This document shows positions 52,511 to 64,000 of a stretch of 64,000 nt of DNA, piece after piece. How positions within the stretch are numbered: position 1 is the first letter of the stretch; each line of letters begins with the position of its first letter. The notes beneath the pieces are model-generated. The model did no database searches, was not told where the DNA came from, and saw only the letters and a list, made by a program, of their open reading frames with translations. A program made the translations under genes and the position numbers. This DNA is from Aedes albopictus. Its lineage: Eukaryota; Arthropoda; Insecta; Diptera; Culicidae. Location: the NCBI RefSeq assembly GCF_035046485.1, contig NC_085138.1:289226089-289290088 (forward strand), in the 5' to 3' direction.

Positions 52511-55332
52511 CAAACAACCAAATGCAAAACACTGCCGGTAGAATCTTCAAGAGCAAGGTTCTCACGTGTTGTTGACATTTCCGAAGTGTTGCCGACTGTT
52601 TAAATGGCAAAGTGATCAGAGCTCATGCAACCGAACCTCAACACACTCCTTCTAATCCATCCGGTCGAACCCATTCATCATTCATTTAGTGCTGCAGGTA
52701 TGTACAGCACAGCAATTCCCCACATCTCAACACCCTTCTCCCACTCTCTTCCAGAACAGTGAGGGTGTCAAGTCAATTCAAATTATGAAACGAGATCGAT
52801 CGATCAGTGAAGCTACACCTAGCAGCACCTTCAGCTCGTGCAGCGCGATCGGAATTGTCAGCGACACCACACGATTGTGTACCGAGCAGTTGATCTTCAT
52901 CATCGTTAGAGATCACCTACCTACATCTCATCCCAAACAACCTTTTTTCCCATGCTCTGTCAGTGATGTGTGTTTGTGTCATCATCATCATCAGTGTCGC
53001 ATCATAATCGACAGCCCGGAGGCTATGAGTCGATTCTGTACGACAGGCAGCACACTCGTCGTCGTGGGCTTCCGAAGTGGATTCATCAAAATCATTCACT
53101 CCTAGCGAACGAGCGAGTTGATCTGTTTTAATTCATCATCTGGTCTCCTCCGCCGCGGTTGGACCCGGCGATGGCTTCCAGTCACATTTATCCGTTGTCG
53201 TTGCCGTCACCACCGACCGTAGCCTAAGTCCGGATGCAGACGGACGGGTGCATAAGCAAACACCACTCACCTTGGCTTGGCTGCAACCATTGTAATTGTC
53301 TGTTTTTCTCGCTCCGCCACTAAATACTTCCTCAATCAGTCGAAGAGTGACTAACCGAATGCATGCTTCAGTGTGTGGATTTTTATCGCGAACCACAGAA
53401 TGGACCATGCTCAGCAAGTGATACATTCGCGAATGTAACATTTCATGAATCAACACGCTCGGGAACGCTCCCCGAAATGCTGTTCATTCTCTTGCCCGGT
53501 TCGATACGAGAGCGCAATCAAGAGAGAAGATGCTCGATGACGCTAATGAAAGCGATGCATTCGGTAAGAATATTTTATTGCCATAATTATTTTTTTATTG
53601 TGACTACACAACCTGCAATGTCATGAATACAGTTAAATAAAATAGTATTTCACGTTTTTAAAGCGAAAACGCATTAAATACTGATTAAAATAACGATTAT
53701 TCACAGTTGCCCCAAGCCAACGATGAGCGATCATCGGTAAGTGTTACACTTAGCGATGCCCGCTCATCGCCGCAGCTTGTTTATATCGGAGTATCCTCTT
53801 TGTGTTCCTTCGTGAACCATGCGACTCGACGAGAGAACATACACCGCTTGGTCATTGAAACAGAACCAACAGAAGGGAAGAAAAACTGCCGAGTGGTTCA
53901 CTGATCACTTTTTCGTCCAAACACTGGCATGCTTTATAGACGAAGACGACTGATGGGGCACAAATCCAAAACATCTGGGAGCAGCTGATCACTTCTAAAC
54001 CTCCGGTGGGTAGGTTGTTGGTGGGAAAAATGTAAATGGTGCATATTTTAGCTTCTTCTTTAGAAAAGACGATCTTCAAATACAAGACCATCAATGGTCA
54101 TGCACTGTTTATTGGTTTGATTAGGATGTCCCAGAATTGCACATGGTCAAAAAGCTTGGGGTCTCACCCTGTAAATGATAGCTGAGAGTGTTTGAAAGAA
54201 ACTTTTGCATGACGGCAACTTTCAGAAATGACGTTGAGAGGTTGCCCCGACGAGATTTTTGAGAAATGGCCATTTTTCGTAATAAATATCATACACATAT
54301 TTTTTACCGTACAAAAAATTGGTAATACTGCCCAAGTAGCGTATATGTCAGAACTATTCGACATAATAGGCAAATATTTCTGAAATAGAGAATATCAGTA
54401 GATTTTTATGGATAGTTCTATCCATCGCTTGTCATCCTCTAAGATTAAGCTAAGCCTAACAGGTAATGGTTTTATAATTTTTCTAATAGGCTAGAGCATC
54501 GCAGCACCGTACCGGGATATCCGACCTCGTGCACTCGAATCGTCCCACGCACCAACAGAGCATTCGCTCAGTGCACTGTGTTCGTTCATGCCCTGTCGCT
54601 TGTCGATTTTGATCTTCTGTTCTGCCACGGAGGCAGAGCAGAGCAGAGCGCCCATCATAAACTCGGTAATCCCACACACAATCGCTTTTCGTTGCCGGAG
54701 GTGACGGAACTGAGCCGAACCTCACATCACCGGCAAACGTTGATGACGATTTGGAACAAAAAGGCACCTATCGTTGAAACGCTCCTCTGAAAAACATACA
54801 ACATTGATGATGATGGGAAACGATCCACATATTCGCCCGCGACTGGCGACGTCCTCACGGTCGTCGTCAAGACCAAGAAATAGGATTTTAATCTCATTAC
54901 CGTTTGTGATCTAATTAAATTTAATACAGAGCCATAAAAATGAACGGTTATGGGCACATCACGAGCGGAGGCGATCAATAAACGTCGACTTCCCTTTCGT
55001 CTGCTGGTGCTGCTGCCAAGCTGATCCGCGACTGACGACTAGAGTGTTTTGGTGAGTTGGGATGGGGCTGAGCCCGATTCCGAAGCCGCGCCACGCCGTG
55101 TGTGTGATTCATGCTCCCGAATGGGTGTTGCGAAATTTCCAAGAGCTGTCATAATCCCCTCGCCGCCACATGAGGGTAATAAGACCGATTTCATGGCCAA
55201 AATGCTCAACTTCGTTGAATGCACTACTTCTGCTTTTGTTTGACCATATGTCCATTTCTAAACATGTCAGTGCTAGTCTCGTTGGCCGTCCTTACGGTTA
55301 CTGTTGGGATAGCGTCCGGACTCGTATTCTTG
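52511..55332. other. Gene-free interval
   Basis: About 2.8 kb with CATCAT-rich and TGTG patches (near 52980) but no supported gene. Frames such as 52689-53105 lack motifs. Could be intronic or intergenic host DNA. Confidence 0.45.
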
Positions 55333-55334
55333 TA

Positions 55335-55410
55335 CAGGTATACCTCGATAGTACGTACACCTCCGCTTCGTTTAGTGTACGTATTATCGAAACGTACGTA
55401 CTATCGAAGC
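55335..55410. promoter_or_regulatory. Left subterminal transposase-site cluster
   Basis: CTCGATAGTACGTAC, GTACGTATTATCGAA and GTACGTACTATCGAAG follow one another in both orientations: three variants of one 15-16-bp word, likely transposase binding sites. Confidence 0.55.
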
Positions 55411-56272
55411 ACAAATTTTTAACATAATTATTTTTTATTTTTAAGTAAAATGATTCCTAATATTCGATAAACAATAGGAAAAAACATTGGGGCTTTCCCA
55501 ATAATTACGTAACGCTTCTAGAGTACGCTGTTCTCAAATGCCAAATTTAGTAATCATGATCATATTGGACCTCAAAAATTAATTTGAATGATTACGTGTT
55601 TTCGAAGAAGTTGTTTGGTGTGTTAGGACCATTCTTTTGAAAGTATAACTCATATGATTAATCTACCTAGAAGTGAGATGAATATTCGATTTTTATTCAT
55701 TAGAAATAGCGTGCTAATGACTTCAGCAAAGTTATATAAACTATCATTATAAAAAAAACTTTGCCGAGCAAAGTTTTTTTCTATCGGTTTAATTTTGATA
55801 GATTTGAGCCATATTTTGTGAAAAACCCCTTGAAATTCAGAAAACAGTGTGCAGGGGTAGAATAGAGTCCTTTGGAGATTTATAATCAATAATACATTTA
55901 AGGACAAACGTCGTGAAATCCCGTTTCAAAAGTGCATCAGAACTTCGGACGCACAAATCTCAAGAAGCAGGCTTCAAACAACAGTGCATTTTATTATTCT
56001 GTTCTTGCTTAGAAAGCTTTAAATAAGAAGATCAGGTGCGCTGGTTTTGTTTATGAAGAGATTTGTGCCTCTGAAATCGTAAGTAGGTCCCATAGTCTGT
56101 CATTCTGGCGACCATTTTGGGCTTCTAACAAGTCTGTCCTTAATTGCCATCAGTATGTTCTTACACCTATAACAAATGAAAAACAGGAACTGCACATATT
56201 TGTAGTTTATTTCAAATTCATTGGTATTAACACATCAAAACTGTTTCGGATATCCAAGAAATTCGTATGTAC

Positions 56273-57947
56273 TCAGTGAGACAATCTGGCACCTGCAGTC
56301 TTCTCAAAAATATCCAGTCGCATTTGGCGCAATCTGAACTGCGTATTGATCGACCACCCATTTTCTTCTGCATACCTCAAAACCAAGTTAAGCCCATTTA
56401 TTGCTGCTTCGTCGGTAACAACCGGAGAATTGTCGTCGTCAGGAGCTCCTTCAAGGTTGACAGTATCGATGGAACAGTTGACGTCTTCCGCTGCAGATAA
56501 TGTCGAGTCAGCTAGGTTGTACGAGTTGATATCCTTGTCAGGGTTCAGCACACTATCCACAATATCATCATCTTTCAAAACCTCGCAATCTTCATCTTCC
56601 TCATCAACGGCACGATTTTCAAGAAGTTTCTTGGAGATATTCTGCAGTTTTTCTCGGAGTACAGACAATGGCTCGTCATCCTCATCTTCAATCTGCACTG
56701 GATCATAAAGCATGTTCCAAGACTTTCTTATGGCATCCGAAGGAACGCTATCCCAGGCTTCTGCTACCCAGAACATGGCATCTTTTATGTTAATATTCTT
56801 AACATTTTCATGAAAATCACCTGGACGACCCATCATCTCTTGCATCAATGTTTTCCGATATCGCAATTTGATCATTTGTATGATGTTTTGGTCCATCGGT
56901 TGGACAATGGCGGTCGTATTGGGAGGAAGAAATTCGGTCCAGATTTTCCCATCACGAGTCTGCAAATCTCCGCCAGTGAAATGGGCAGAGCAATTATCCA
57001 AGACCAAAACAGCTTCAACAGGAAGATTTGAATCTTCCAAGAACTTGGTAACGCGGGGAACGAATTCATCAAAAAACCAGTTTTTGAACAAAAACTGCGT
57101 CATCCACGCATTCTTGGATGCTTTGTAGTACACAGGCAGCTGCCTAACGTGCTTAAGTGCTCTAGGTTTCTGCGACTTGCCAATGAGCATTAACGGAAGC
57201 TTGAGAGATCCATCCATGTTGGAACATGGCATGAACGTTACTCGTTCCTTTGCCACTTTCCTTCCAGGAGCAGATGTGGCACCTTTATCGACGTACGTTG
57301 ATGTTGGAGTGTTCTTAAAAAACAATCCACTCTCATCGGCGTTAAAAATTTGGCATGGAGACAACTGTTTGTCTCGCACTTTTTTCGAAAAGTTCTGAAC
57401 GTAACCTTCAATGGCCGCCACATTGCTTGAAAGTTTCTCCCCAGTGATCTTCAACACCCTGATCTCGTGTCGCTGAATGAACTTTTCAATATATCCACGG
57501 CTACCAAATTCCCCTTCTCCGACAATTTTGTTGAAAAATGTCTGGGCTTGTACTTGCAGCATTTCTTGACTTACCGGTACGTGTTGTTGACGTTTTTGAA
57601 GAAACCAAATGAACAAAGCTTCATCAACTTTCGGGTACCGTGGCATTTTGAAGCGCATCCGTTTCCCTAGTTCAGAGCAGAACGAAATGATATTAAAGGA
57701 AAAACAAAATTGGAATGATAGATTTACCGATTGCATGATGCGATTGTGAAGCCTGCTCTCGAATTTTCTGCTTCGATTGTCTGATTGATGTAACCGTTGA
57801 TCGCGAAGAGATGTTATGCTTCACCATGACCTCTTTAGTAGACATCCCGTTTTCCAAATCATCGATGATTTGTAGCTTTTTGGCAATCGGAATGTCCACT
57901 TTTTTACGCTTCTGACCAGTTTGCTGTTGTTTCTCCATTTTAAACAC
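56273..57947 (-). CDS. pogo/Tigger-like transposase, two exons
   Basis: Exon 1 is 57947-57728 and exon 2 is 57666-56273, joined by a 61-bp GT...AG intron (57727-57667) that keeps the frame at a Gly codon. Exon 1 carries a psq/CENP-B-type helix-turn-helix (KKLQIIDDLENGMSTKEVMV). Exon 2 opens with a second HTH of CENP-B type (VDEALFIWFLQKRQQHVPVS) and the DDE domain with NADESGLFF, VLDNCSAH and QPMDQ; the last two acidic residues are 34 residues apart (DD34D). The acidic C-terminal tail (EDEDDEPL and EEDEDCEVL) is common in this family. No internal stop. Inside matched TIRs, it should cut and paste its own element; domestication is possible but less likely. Confidence 0.9.
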
Positions 57948-58135
57948 TTAAAACCAGCTTGAAAACGAAACAAACGCTGCGATAACAAATGTTGTGTTTA
58001 CACCTTCAATGAAGCTCTACGCTTTCGCTTGAATCGGTTGAGTAGAAAGGAAAAAGACCGATTGAAGGAAGTGATCACAGACGAAGAGAATGAACATTCA
58101 ACGAAAAGAACAAAAGAAAATCATCCGCGTTGTCA

Positions 58136-58517
58136 CTACACGGAACTACAAATCAACCCAAATTTAAGTTGTTTTGACGCAATCCCGGTCTTCCGTGGAA
58201 TTACTCAAATTTGCGTCAAACAGCGATAGTGGTGAGTGAGTAGTTCTCGTTTGAGAGCGGCAAAAAAATAACGCAGTGGTTAGTTATTTTCACCCAACGG
58301 AGGCCTCAATTGACGCAAATTTGGGTTAACTCAATAAAACCCAAATTTGACTTCTTCCACGGAAGAGCAGCGGATGCGTCAGTGCTTCTCTCTTTGTTTT
58401 CGACAACATTGCGGTGGGGCGAAGGAGAAAACAACCCAACTCTGAGTTAAAACTAATAAACTGCTAAATTTGAGTTTTTAAAACTTATTCTTTGGGGTAT
58501 AATATTTTTCCGTGTAG
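58136..58517. mobile_element. MITE-like insert (CTACACGGAA TIR)
   Basis: ctacacggaa at the left mirrors ttccgtgtag at the right (10 bp). The interior has AACCCAAATTT and AAATTTGGGTT words facing each other and two CTTCCGTGGAA/TTCCACGGAAG words. No target duplication found, so limits are tentative. Confidence 0.5.
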
Positions 58518-59310
58518 GAGCTCGAATGCGGCGATGAATTTTGACCACAGAGAACAGACATCCAGGCTAGAACAAATTTTATTCAGAAAGTTGTGTAAGG
58601 ATTTGAATCTTCACTTGAGTAAGGTTGCAAACCAATGCACGATGAAAACACTAACGCCACCAAACACCATATTGCCACAGTCAGTGGTGAATTGAAACAT
58701 TTCAAGAAGTGAATTAAATTAGTATGGGAAATTAACTGATTGCAGCGCCACGATGTTGCCACTTGTGTTGTCGATTTCAAATGGCCGTTAAATTCCTTAC
58801 ACAGTTTCGGAACTGGACTTGGATGTCTGTTATCTGTGTTTTGACTTCTCTTGCTTAAACAAATGTGCCTCTACAGTGAGGTACACTCTTAACAACTTCT
58901 AGTAATGAGTGACAGCAATGCGTTATTATTATTATATTTTCAACGTTATATCGAGCGTTATTACATTTCAAATGCAATAAATTTCAACACTTAATGAATT
59001 TACTTATGTTTTTAGCAATTGCATTGAAAGATATTTAAAAAAATGAATGGGTAGTAGGGCGACGAAGGGTATTAACGGCAGGTTTTTTTCTCTTCGTTAT
59101 GGGGGGTTTTATGGACCGAATTGCCTGAAATTTGGGCGTATAACTCAGCTCCCTTTTTGGGCGTATAACCCCCTCCCTTTCTCACGTAACCACTTTTGTA
59201 TGGGCAATTTTAAAATTTTACTTAAAGCATAATACAGCGCTAGAATCCTCACTTCCTCCTGGCGTTACGTAATATTTCAACGAACCGTTATCTGTTTGAA
59301 TATAAGGCAG

Positions 59311-59457
59311 CATCCATTTATTACGTAACGCTAAAATCGTCATTTTTTAAGCTCCACCCCCCTCCCTAAACGCTTTTTTTTTGTATGGAAATCCTAAAAT
59401 TTTTGTATAGACCGTAATACTCGGCCTTACTTCCCTAAAGCGTTACGTAATTTGTGG
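59311..59457. mobile_element. Small MITE (TTACGTAACGC termini)
   Basis: catccatttattacgtaacg at the left mirrors cgttacgtaatttgtgg at the right; interior with C-runs and TTTTGTATGG, like 41976-42131. A related half lies near 59260. No clear duplication. Confidence 0.5.
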
Positions 59458-59547
59458 CCGACGCCTGAAACAATTCTCGCAGTTTACTGCACATCTACGT
59501 ACTAAAATAATGTTTTTCGTAGACAAAAAAAAAACATAAAAAATGAT

Positions 59548-59641
59548 GTACGTACTATCGAGGCAAAATGTACGTACTATCGAGGGTACGTACTATCGAG
59601 GGTGCGTACTATCGAGGGTACGTACTATCGAGGTATGACTG
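59548..59641. promoter_or_regulatory. Right subterminal transposase-site array
   Basis: Five direct copies of (G)TACGTACTATCGAGG, one with GTGCG, packed into 94 bp and ending at the TIR tip. The same word occurs at the left end in a looser group of three. Confidence 0.7.
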
Positions 59642-59649
59642 TACAAGTT

Positions 59650-61650
59650 AAGGAACTTCGCTATTACGATAAGCTCATCGGGCGCTACCGAGACGACCTC
59701 TCTTTGGCTGGCTTGGCCATAGGGTACGGGGTTGCCCATGGTGGCTACAACGTTTCCACGATCTTTTGCAGCATCAGCATCTCGGGTAAGGTTTCTGTGG
59801 GTGCTGATGCGCTCTTCGTTTTGGCCATGACTACTCTGTAGGCATCAGTCCAGGCGGTCGTGTTGGCTGCCTGGAAGAGAAGCACATCCGCCCACGACCC
59901 TAACCTAGTTGTTTATGCCAGTTTGCGCCAATTTTTGGGTAGAGATCACCTTGGCATTGTGGTGTTGCATGTTCGGTTTAGGGTTCCGTCTAGATCATCG
60001 CCGGATAGATCGTCGGTGTTACCCCTCAAAAAAAAAATCACTTCCATATTCCACCTTGTGTTGAATCGCCAGATGCCCACTGTGTGTGCACCCATCATCA
60101 ACCCTCCAAGCCGAGTTAGGGTTTAGACCGGGTCTCCATAAGGTCACATCAATGATGGACTCTGCACCGTTCCTACTGTAGGACTTCTGTCGCTCTCCAT
60201 CCAAATCCACGTCCAGTTCAGCCATAGCTTCAAGTAGAACTCTCGCGCAGCTTCCCCGTTCAATCACCCAGACGTTGAAGTCTCCACGGATGACCACGGT
60301 TCTCAATCCCACTAGTGCACTTGATAACGAATCCAGTATATACGAGAACTGGTCCATCAGCCACCTGTGGAGAGGCGTAACGCATAACAACTGCAGTAGT
60401 ACACCCCGTTGATCTTCGCAATTGCGAAGCTCTCGTGCGACGTGGACATTATTTCCTGGACCGAAAAATGATCGGCTGTAGAGATCATTGCCAGCTCGGC
60501 CTTTTCCGCTACCCATTTCCCGTTATCGAGAGGGATGTGGTATGGGTCCGATAGTAGAGCGATGTCTGTACTTGACTTCGGGACTGACTGCAACAGCAAC
60601 TGTTGTGCGGCTTCATAGTCGTTCAGCTTTTGCTGAGTAACCTTCATTATCATCGGTTGGTTCGACCTCCTCGCGTTTCACCCGTCGTGTTGACCTTATT
60701 CGCCGTCCAAATCAGGCATTTTGGTGCCGAGTTGCACTAAAGTTGCCGATGGCATCCGCACTTCTTACAGAGTATGCTCCTGTCAGGGCCTTTACAATTC
60801 CAATACTTGTGTCGTTGTTCGAAGCACTTGAAACACGCCTCTGATGGCTCGTAGATGTTAAGTGGGCACACCGATCAGCCAGCTCTAATCTTTCCGACTG
60901 CAGTCGGCTTGTTTACCGGGTCTTTCCGCAGACGGATCTATGCACTTGATGTATCTACCTGGAACTGCTGTTTAAAGGCAGCTGTGAGCTCGTCTGCGTC
61001 GTATCGTTCAGGTTTTTACACGGGAGAGTCGCCTCCGCCGTCAGGGCTTTCACCTGCACTACCTCACCCAGTACCTCTTGGGCTAGTACCTAGCAGGAGG
61101 TACCCGTCTTGGTCTCCCTCTGCTTTAGCACTAGCATCATCTCTCCAGTTTCTGTTTTCATCCGCTCCCAGCGGTGAGGGACGATTTTCGCATACCTTTT
61201 TCCCAATCTTGAAGGATCTTGTGGGATGTGAACATTAATTAGTGGCATTCTCCTTCGGTGTCCTTCCCCTATCAAGCGTCGGTGACAGCAACCATCGTGA
61301 CGATGTGGGCAGTGTGATGCTACCTCATTGAGGAGTGGAGCTTTGGCGGAGCAAGTCGCATCCATCGCGAGGTCCCGTATCCTGCCAAGTGATTCTACTG
61401 TAGTTTGCCGAAATGACTGAGAACGGACTGTTCCGGTGAGTTACACAATATTCACTGATCCAATGGTTCTCTTTCCCTTGGTCCAGTTGACTCCTAGTTT
61501 TCTTAAGATTGGCCTCTTGGGGCTTCCCTGCATCTTGCGCGTTTTGCAACCGGCTTGGGAGCCTTGTTACTCGTGTTGGCTGTCCCCGTCCTCTTTGACG
61601 GTCCACCCATCTCAGCCAGGTGCTTCTTGACACACTCCCCCCTACCCCTG
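59650..61650 (-). pseudogene. Relic of a second R1-like family (ORF1 and endonuclease)
   Basis: On the minus strand: zinc-knuckle remnants in 60720-60860, ORF1 scraps with GEMMLVLKQRETK near 61130, then an ORF2 endonuclease with VTQQKLNDYEAAQQLLLQSV (60650-60590), IALLSDPYHIP, GDFNVWVIERGS (near 60270) and THSGHLAIQ. The RT is absent; a block matching AYRIVMAKT near 59830 marks the linker before RT. Several frameshifts. Diverged from the 7461-12945 family but shares the SDPY endonuclease variant. The pogo element lies at its left edge. Confidence 0.75.
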
Positions 61651-61818
61651 GGGCCGCACCTCTTTGACAGGTATGTTATGTATGCCATGCAGCACGAGCC
61701 ATGGTGCGGTTTGCTCACTCCCCTACGGCTTCAGCGAGCTGCATGGATTCGTGCGCCATCGTTCCAATGCCAGCAAAGAAGAAGCTGAACGTTTGGCAAC
61801 CGTTGTCACAGTTGGTTC

Positions 61819-62278
61819 TCGGTCATTTGCCCAAACGCTGTTCGGTCAAATGCCGTTTGGCCGAATGCCATTTGGCCGAATGCAATTTGGACGAATGTCG
61901 ATTGGCCAAAAAGAAATGATGAACTTAGTGCTCATGCCATTGTTCTCTTCCACATAAATGTAACTCTAAACAACAGTCTACTTATGATTTAAAGAAAGAA
62001 AAATCTCCAAAAAATATTCGCAGAATGTCAACTAATCCTTGAATGGTAAAACTAGAAAGAAAAGCCTATGATTAAGAGAAGGAAATACCTGATGAACATA
62101 TTTCATAAAACAGTTTTTATGAATACTTTTGAACACAATTCGGCCAAATGACATTGGGTCAAATAATCCATTCAGCCAATTGACATTCGGTCAAATGGCA
62201 TTCGACCAAACGGCATTCGGTCAAATAGCATTTGGCCAAATTATATTCGGCCACACGGCATTCGGCCAAATGGCCGGA
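61819..62278. repeat. Foldback built from 15-bp TTTGGCCGAATGCCA units
   Basis: 61819-61911 has about six tandem variants of ATTTGGCCGAATGCC; 62139-62278 has about nine in the opposite orientation (GGCATTCGGCCAAAT). The 227-bp spacer is AT-rich. A foldback-type element with variable-number terminal repeats. The 97- and 63-residue frames here (FGRMPFGRM, FGQIAFGQI) are repeat artefacts. Confidence 0.8.
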
Positions 62279-62752
62279 CACCGTCACAGCGGCCGGTGCT
62301 TTGGTAGTTGGAGGTTTTAGCAGGCTGCCTTAATGGGGATGTGCTGTCCAGTGTCCGTCCACATTACGCTGAAGGGACTGCCAACGGTGGCAACGGATAG
62401 CTGGCGCGACACAACATGTCATTCTCAACCGCTAGATGTCAGAACAGAGCTGTTTCATCCGCTCCCCCTTGGGGAACAGATGCTTGGTGACACGTTCCTC
62501 CCCTCAATCTAGCTCAAGTCAAGAGGATCGTACTTCCTCAATCTAGTTGAAGTCAGCTGAATTATGACAAATTTTGCCTTGATGAATTACGTGTAATCTC
62601 GCGAAACTTCGTTTCAAGGCGTCATTGGCTAAATCATTGAGCTTGTTTATCGGTTTAGTGTTCTATGAGCATTTAAATAGTCAGTGTTTAAAGAAGGCTT
62701 AACATTTGTTTAATACAAGAAAACACAGAACGTAGTTAACTACAAAGACATA

Positions 62753-62898
62753 TGGACTGTTCATAAACCACGTAGACCAAATTTTGGTCACCTCAGAATA
62801 GTAGACTTTGAAAAATTGAAAATTTGTATGGAGCGTAGACTTTGGCCAGACAATCCCCCCCTCCCCCCAAAAAGTCTACGTGATTTATGAACAGCCCC
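62753..62898. mobile_element. TA-flanked MITE (GGGGCTGTTC family)
   Basis: 146 bp. tggactgttcataaaccacg at the left mirrors cgtgatttatgaacagcccc at the right, with TA at 62751-62752 and 62899-62900. Interior C-run and AAAGTCTACG words as at 22628-22798. Confidence 0.8.
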
Positions 62899-62900
62899 TA

Positions 62901-64000
62901 TGAGGTACAGTAAAATCTAGCAAGCAAACATTTTATCTTAAGAAAATATCTCAAAAATTCCAAGTTACGATCAGGATTTCGATCTGCTTGCCTCCACATG
63001 TGCCATAATCATCAACATCATCATCATCAGCATCAACTTCGTAGGTGCATCGGATTTTCTTGCCTTTCTCAGCACTCCAACTCAAAACCACCCGAAAATT
63101 ACCCCGGGCCTATATTTTAGGATAATGCGATCGAACGGGAAAAAAATCGTTCGAAACAAGGCCGTTCGGTTCGCTCAATTTTCCTTCCGACGGCCAAATC
63201 GCCCTCGTAAAATCTTATCACCTCCATCAGCCCAAGTGTCTCAATTTGCTGCGCTCTTTTTAATTAAGTAGCATTTCGATCGCGCATTCAACAAAAGGCT
63301 CCACATTAAGCAAAACGTTTCCCATTTACCCAAATGACCCGAACCCGACTCATAAATTCGTTTATCGATTCGCTTCCAATTTGCCGGCGACGACGACGCA
63401 CTGGTCCGGGCACTGCATCTCCGATTAAACAAGAGCTTCAATTATCTCCGGGCAAGATCGGACTACGATTGCGCTTCCCAGATCGATCTGCGGCCTCTGC
63501 GCTCCACCTCGCAATTCAGGGCGCGCTTTCTATCGGAATGTTAAGTCATCTGGACGAAAAATAAAGCGACAAATCTGGTGACCCAATGGGCATCTCTGGC
63601 GGTTGTTGGTGGTGTCCCACTATAATTACCGAATGGTCCGGAACGAGGTATGCGAAAAATGGACGACGGGGAATTTCGAACCAGTTTGCCCATTGGTCTC
63701 AGCGATGATGATGAACTGAACCGAACCGAAAAAATCGTAACAAAACGCTTGATAAAGTCATAAATTTTTATGTTTACTCGAAAGTATAACTTTATAAGGA
63801 TTTATGGCCGGCTTTATGGTACGATTTGCTCAGAGGTATTGTTTCGCCCTTGTGCCGGCACGACTCCACCATAAGGGTCCAGTGCGTGCTCCGATGGGGC
63901 TCGTAACAGTTTTCTCGCCTTTTGGACAGTGATTATTTCGGTTCCCTTGAACCGGTTGGGTATCCGTCAATGGATTTAAGTTGAATGGAAGTGATGCCAG
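62901..64000. other. No gene seen
   Basis: Low-repeat sequence with a CATCAT run near 63010-63040. Less TE-like than the rest and possibly host non-coding DNA. The frame at 63334-63564 has no recognisable domain. Confidence 0.45.

Larger units (their letters stand above)
55335..59641 (-). mobile_element. Complete pogo/Tigger-like DNA transposon
   Basis: 4307 bp flanked by TA (55333-55334, 59642-59643). The left end caggtatacctcgatagtac mirrors gtactatcgaggtatgactg at the right, with 22 of 24 terminal bases matching; CAG at the tip is typical of pogo. The transposase gene is on the minus strand. A 382-bp MITE-like segment (58136-58517) and a small inverted element (59311-59457) lie between the gene and the right end, so the original transposon was shorter. 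Confidence 0.9.

Noticed and set aside
52689..53105. 138-residue plus-strand frame as a host exon
   Set aside because: Low-complexity His/Ser content, no domain, no splice context that convinces.
55040..55332. R1-like relic continuing left of the pogo element
   Set aside because: A short stretch near 55300 resembles an R1 RT segment weakly, but too little to call by eye.
61664..62320. FGRMPFGRM / FGQIAFGQI repeat proteins
   Set aside because: Direct translation of the 15-bp foldback units.

Overview
This 64 kb window is mosquito nuclear DNA, most likely Aedes (A. aegypti or a close relative). The clearest pointers are a near full-length copy of what I recognise as the Aedes SINE Feilai, RTE/JAM1-type and R1-clade non-LTR elements, and many short MITEs with TA or 8-bp target duplications. 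I find no convincing host exon. Every long open reading frame belongs to a transposable element (TE) or is an artefact of tandem repeats, so the window looks intergenic or intronic.

Layout. 1-3930: old degenerate minisatellite. 4146-4955: solo LTR with a readable core promoter. 5577-6299: retroposon-like insertion with a 20-bp target duplication and a long foldback. 6874-13295: a TIR element split by a full-length, apparently intact R1-clade retrotransposon (7461-12945, minus strand). 13298-15920: no gene, one perfect-looking hairpin. 15930-17880: a second minisatellite block with a highly homogenised 23-bp array. 18358-18714: a LINE C-terminal scrap. 19390-22845: a broken RTE element carrying two MITEs. 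24251-32868: Feilai scrap and two decayed R1 copies; the larger is opened by a MITE, which is opened in turn by a 1.43-kb LTR element with identical LTRs and by a TA-flanked element that holds another TIR element. 34987-35776: a young 5'-truncated R1 copy. 36190-52040: an old tandem repeat holding an RTE element, which holds a hAT-type element, a TA element (with Feilai inside), a small MITE and a CR1/L2-like LINE; that LINE holds an intact 6.66-kb BEL/Pao retrotransposon. 52101-52502: long foldback with an 8-bp duplication. 55335-59641: complete pogo/Tigger-like transposon with a two-exon transposase. 59650-61650: relic of a second R1-like family. 61819-62278 and 62753-62898: foldback and MITE. 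62901-64000: no gene seen.

The elements form nests whose order can be read from target duplications. Four have sequence signs of recent activity: the full-length R1, the BEL element, the 1.43-kb LTR element (both LTR pairs look identical by eye) and the pogo-like transposon (open transposase, matched TIRs). The most likely undescribed items are the 1.43-kb LTR element with an unrecognised coiled-coil ORF, the pair of CCCA...TGGG elements that each carry a tRNA-like block and a reiterated short motif, and the BEL element with a PHD finger and no visible primer-binding site. All identities are from reading the sequence and remembered family features; nothing was searched.
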